Origin: Zhengella sp020637775
GTDB lineage: Bacteria > Pseudomonadota > Alphaproteobacteria > Rhizobiales > Rhizobiaceae
DNA: 64,000 bases
NCBI RefSeq assembly: GCF_041397485.1
Contig: NZ_JAWKWO010000003.1
Location: 372,001 to 436,000 of the forward strand
Direction of reading: 5' to 3'
Of this stretch, positions 62,237 through 64,000 are shown in pieces (the first letter of the stretch is position 1; the number at the start of each line of letters is the position of its first letter). The notes beneath the pieces were generated by a model, which ran no database searches, had not been told where the DNA came from, and worked only from the letters and a program-made list of their open reading frames with translations. Both the position numbers and the translations under genes were made by a program.

Positions 62237-63415
62237 TCAGGCCGCCTCGACCATTGCCGAGAGCGCGCCGGCCTGGGCGCCCAGCGTGAAATGGCGGAGC
62301 AGGCGCAGACGGCCGGCCGCCCCCATCGCTCGCCTGCGTTCTGCCGGCATGGCGTCCATTCGCCCAATGGCCTGGGCGAGCGCGACGGGATCGGCGGGAG
62401 GCACGAGAATGCCGGTCTGCGGGGTGACCATTTCCTTCACGCCCATGAAAGCGGTGGAGATGACCGGCAGGCCCATGGCCATGGCTTCCTTGACCACGAG
62501 CGGACCGGTTTCGCGGTTACCGTCGGCCGTGGCCTTGAAAGGCAGGCAGACGGCGCGATAGGCTGGTCCATGGCTTGCCAGCCAGGCCGCGTCGCGGCTG
62601 CCGAGCAGGCGAATATGGTGAAAGGCCTGGCGGTTGATCCTTTCGGCGGCATCGCCGATTTGCGCGCGCAACGGTCCGTCGCCCACGATGTCGAGCCTGA
62701 TGCGGTGCTTGCCTTCCAGGAAGCCGAGAGCCTCAAACAGGTCGTCGAGCCCCTTTGAGCCGACAAAGCGGCCGATGAACAGGAAGCGGCCATTGTCGCC
62801 GGCATCTTCATCGCGTGGCTGGAAACGCTCCGGATCGGTTCCGCAGGGGATGCGGACAAGCGCTGCCCTGCTGTTCATCGCGCGCAAGTCGCTTTCCAGG
62901 TCGGCGCAGACCGCGACGACACGGTCGGCTGCGGCGAGCTTGACCTCCAGGTCTTCCGGCTCGGCATAGACGTCATGGCCATGGCAGGTGAAGCTGACGG
63001 GCCGCCCGGCAATGCGGGCGGCGACAACACCATGGGCCGCGCCGCCACCGGCGAAATGCGCGTGAACGTGGCTGCATCCGGCAGCCCGGATCGCCCCGGC
63101 CAGTTTCAGCCCGTTCCAGAGCAGGGAGCGGCGTGACAGGCGCTGTTGCCTCCACAGGAAGGTAAGCGCGCGCCAGGCAAGGGGCAACATGCGCAAACCC
63201 TGCCAGGCCGGAATACGGGCCACCGGCACCGCGTGCGCTGCGATTTCATCGTCGCGGGGCTGGGCGGGACCGTCGCGCAGATCAAAGACGAAGGGCACGA
63301 TCCTGTGCCCGTGCGCTTGCATGGCGCGCATCTCGTTGCCGATGAAGGTTTCGGACAGAACCGGGAAGGCGGTCAGGACATAGGCGATGGTCTTCAAGGA
63401 AGAAAGCTCCGGCAT
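62237..63415 (-). CDS. Glycosyltransferase family 4
   Basis: This 392-residue GT-B enzyme has TAFPVLSETFIGNEMRAM at the N-terminus and HVHAHFAGGGAAHGVVAARIAGRPVSFTCHGHDVYAE. The donor-site motifs are FIGRFVGSKGLDDLFEAL and ETGPLVVKEAMAMGLPVIST. It is the first gene of the exopolysaccharide operon. The ATG at 63415 lies only about 8 bases after the transcription start expected from the sigma-54 promoter and has no ribosome site. A TTG at 63397, preceded by GGAG and starting the conserved KTIAYVLT, may be the true start. Confidence 0.85.
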   Translation of the reverse strand: MPELSSLKTIAYVLTAFPVLSETFIGNEMRAMQAHGHRIVPFVFDLRDGPAQPRDDEIAAHAVPVARIPAWQGLRMLPLAWRALTFLWRQQRLSRRSLLWNGLKLAGAIRAAGCSHVHAHFAGGGAAHGVVAARIAGRPVSFTCHGHDVYAEPEDLEVKLAAADRVVAVCADLESDLRAMNSRAALVRIPCGTDPERFQPRDEDAGDNGRFLFIGRFVGSKGLDDLFEALGFLEGKHRIRLDIVGDGPLRAQIGDAAERINRQAFHHIRLLGSRDAAWLASHGPAYRAVCLPFKATADGNRETGPLVVKEAMAMGLPVISTAFMGVKEMVTPQTGILVPPADPVALAQAIGRMDAMPAERRRAMGAAGRLRLLRHFTLGAQAGALSAMVEAA

Positions 63416-63432
63416 TGTTTCGGCATCGGCCT

Positions 63433-63449
63433 TGCAAGGGGGATGCCAG
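63433..63449 (-). promoter_or_regulatory. Sigma-54 promoter of the exopolysaccharide operon
   Basis: On the minus strand, CTGGCAT-CCCC-CTTGCA carries the invariant GG and GC of the -24/-12 elements at the exact sigma-54 spacing (GG-N10-GC). The -12 box TTGCA is perfect and the -24 box is TGGCAT instead of TGGCAC. Transcription would begin near 63423, leading into the GT4 gene. The sigma-54 activator encoded at 51864 is the natural candidate regulator. Confidence 0.6.
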
Positions 63450-63450
63450 C

Positions 63451-63466
63451 GTGCCGCCGGCGGCAC
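63451..63466. promoter_or_regulatory. 16-bp perfect palindrome between divergent glycosyltransferase genes
   Basis: GTGCCGCCGGCGGCAC is fully self-complementary without a spacer. It lies just upstream of the sigma-54 -24 element and 31 bases before the divergent GT2 gene. It could be an operator shared by both directions, or only a chance GC-rich hairpin. Confidence 0.35.
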
Positions 63467-63497
63467 CTGACGTCATGATTTGCGCGGAGACGAAAAC

Positions 63498-64000
63498 ATG
63501 CCCAGACCCCTGTGTTCGGTTGTCATCCCGGCCTTCAACGCCATGGATTTCCTGCCCTCGGCCATTGCCTCGGTGGAGGCCCAGTCCATCTCGGGGCTCG
63601 AGGTTCTCGTGCTGGATGACGGCTCGACCGACGGCACCGCCGAATGGCTCCGCATCGTGCGTGCGCAACGGCCCTGGCTCAAGGTTTTCGAAGGCGGAGA
63701 CCTGGGGCCAGCTCGGGCCCGCAACCTTCTGATAGAGAAAGCAAATTCCGGCCTGATCGCGTTTCTCGATGCGGATGATGAATGGCTGCCGGGCAAGCTT
63801 GCGCGCGACATTGCCTACCATGAGGCGCAGCCGGACATTTCGTTCACGTTTACCGATTATCTTCATCTCGATCCGCAGGGCAGGTCGCTCGGGACCGCCT
63901 TTGAATACTGGAAGCCCGGTTTCCGGAATCTGCGCGAGGAGACATTCATGCCGCTTGAAAACGCCCTTGTCAGGCTGATCGGCTGCAATCTCGTGGGCAC
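63498..64000 (+). CDS. Glycosyltransferase family 2 (3' truncated by window edge)
   Basis: The reading frame from the ATG at 63498 is open to the end of the window (167 codons). The N-terminus MPRPLCSVVIPAFNAMDFLP, the nucleotide-binding EVLVLDDGSTDGTAEW, GPARARNLLIEKANSGLIAF and the metal-binding DADDEW are the GT2 (GT-A fold) signatures. It is divergent from the exopolysaccharide operon and very likely belongs to the same locus, adding a sugar from a UDP- or similar donor. A weak AGA-rich stretch (GCGGAGA) serves as ribosome site. Confidence 0.85.
   Translation, partial: MPRPLCSVVIPAFNAMDFLPSAIASVEAQSISGLEVLVLDDGSTDGTAEWLRIVRAQRPWLKVFEGGDLGPARARNLLIEKANSGLIAFLDADDEWLPGKLARDIAYHEAQPDISFTFTDYLHLDPQGRSLGTAFEYWKPGFRNLREETFMPLENALVRLIGCNLVG

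Overview
This window looks like chromosomal DNA of a GC-rich alphaproteobacterium of the order Hyphomicrobiales (Rhizobiales). The best evidence is the acpXL-fabF2XL-fabF1XL-adh-lpxXL cluster at 25.8-30.7 kb. That cluster makes and attaches the very-long-chain hydroxy fatty acid of rhizobial-type lipid A. An Lrp-type putR beside a bifunctional putA without a DNA-binding domain, a rhizobial-type betaine-homocysteine methyltransferase and a znuA/znuCB-zur locus also fit. I cannot name a genus. I see no rRNA, tRNA, CRISPR array, transposase or prophage gene.

Layout. 0-6.5 kb: the end of an ECF sigma factor overlapping a membrane-anchored VWA protein, a small exported protein, bmt, a frameshifted TTC38-type gene and an SH3-domain membrane protein. 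6.55-7.09 kb: a long non-coding stretch with helically phased inverted repeats, a sigma-54-like promoter and a strong stem-loop. 7.1-13.2 kb: a class III aminotransferase, a small hypothetical protein and a three-gene operon (HlyD-like, GAF+HlyD, and PqqD-like+M50 protease+HlyD). 13.5-16.5 kb: valine catabolism genes and a TSUP permease. 17-23.5 kb: a peptide ABC transporter with an M20 deacylase. 23.7-30.7 kb: an L,D-transpeptidase, a degenerate ManC-like protein and the lipid A fatty-acid cluster. 30.8-44.4 kb: transporters, succinate-semialdehyde dehydrogenase, putR/putA, a haloacetate-dehalogenase-like hydrolase, a CaiB/BaiF CoA-transferase, a ferredoxin reductase, an Mrp ATPase and MgtC. 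44.4-47.7 kb: the zinc-uptake locus. 47.8-53.4 kb: a cytochrome c peroxidase, then a periplasmic SUOX-fold protein, a hybrid histidine kinase and a sigma-54 response regulator, the first and second units each preceded by an FNR/FixK-type box. 53.4-64 kb: an exopolysaccharide locus (GT4, Wzx, Wzy/ligase, glmS, acyltransferase, GT, lipoprotein, Wzz) with a divergent GT2 cut by the window end.

How it fits together. The exopolysaccharide operon is preceded by a near-consensus sigma-54 promoter, and a sigma-54 activator with its kinase lies at its far end. This suggests a local signalling circuit that may also respond to oxygen through the FNR-type box. Znu/Zur form a self-contained zinc regulon with a Zur-like palindrome between divergent genes.

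Quality warning. Three genes (TTC38-like, lpxXL and putR) are each disrupted by an apparent single-base deletion, two of them beside short homopolymers. One of these creates a false 824-residue fusion of LpxXL with the ManC-like protein. Uncorrected consensus errors are the simplest explanation.
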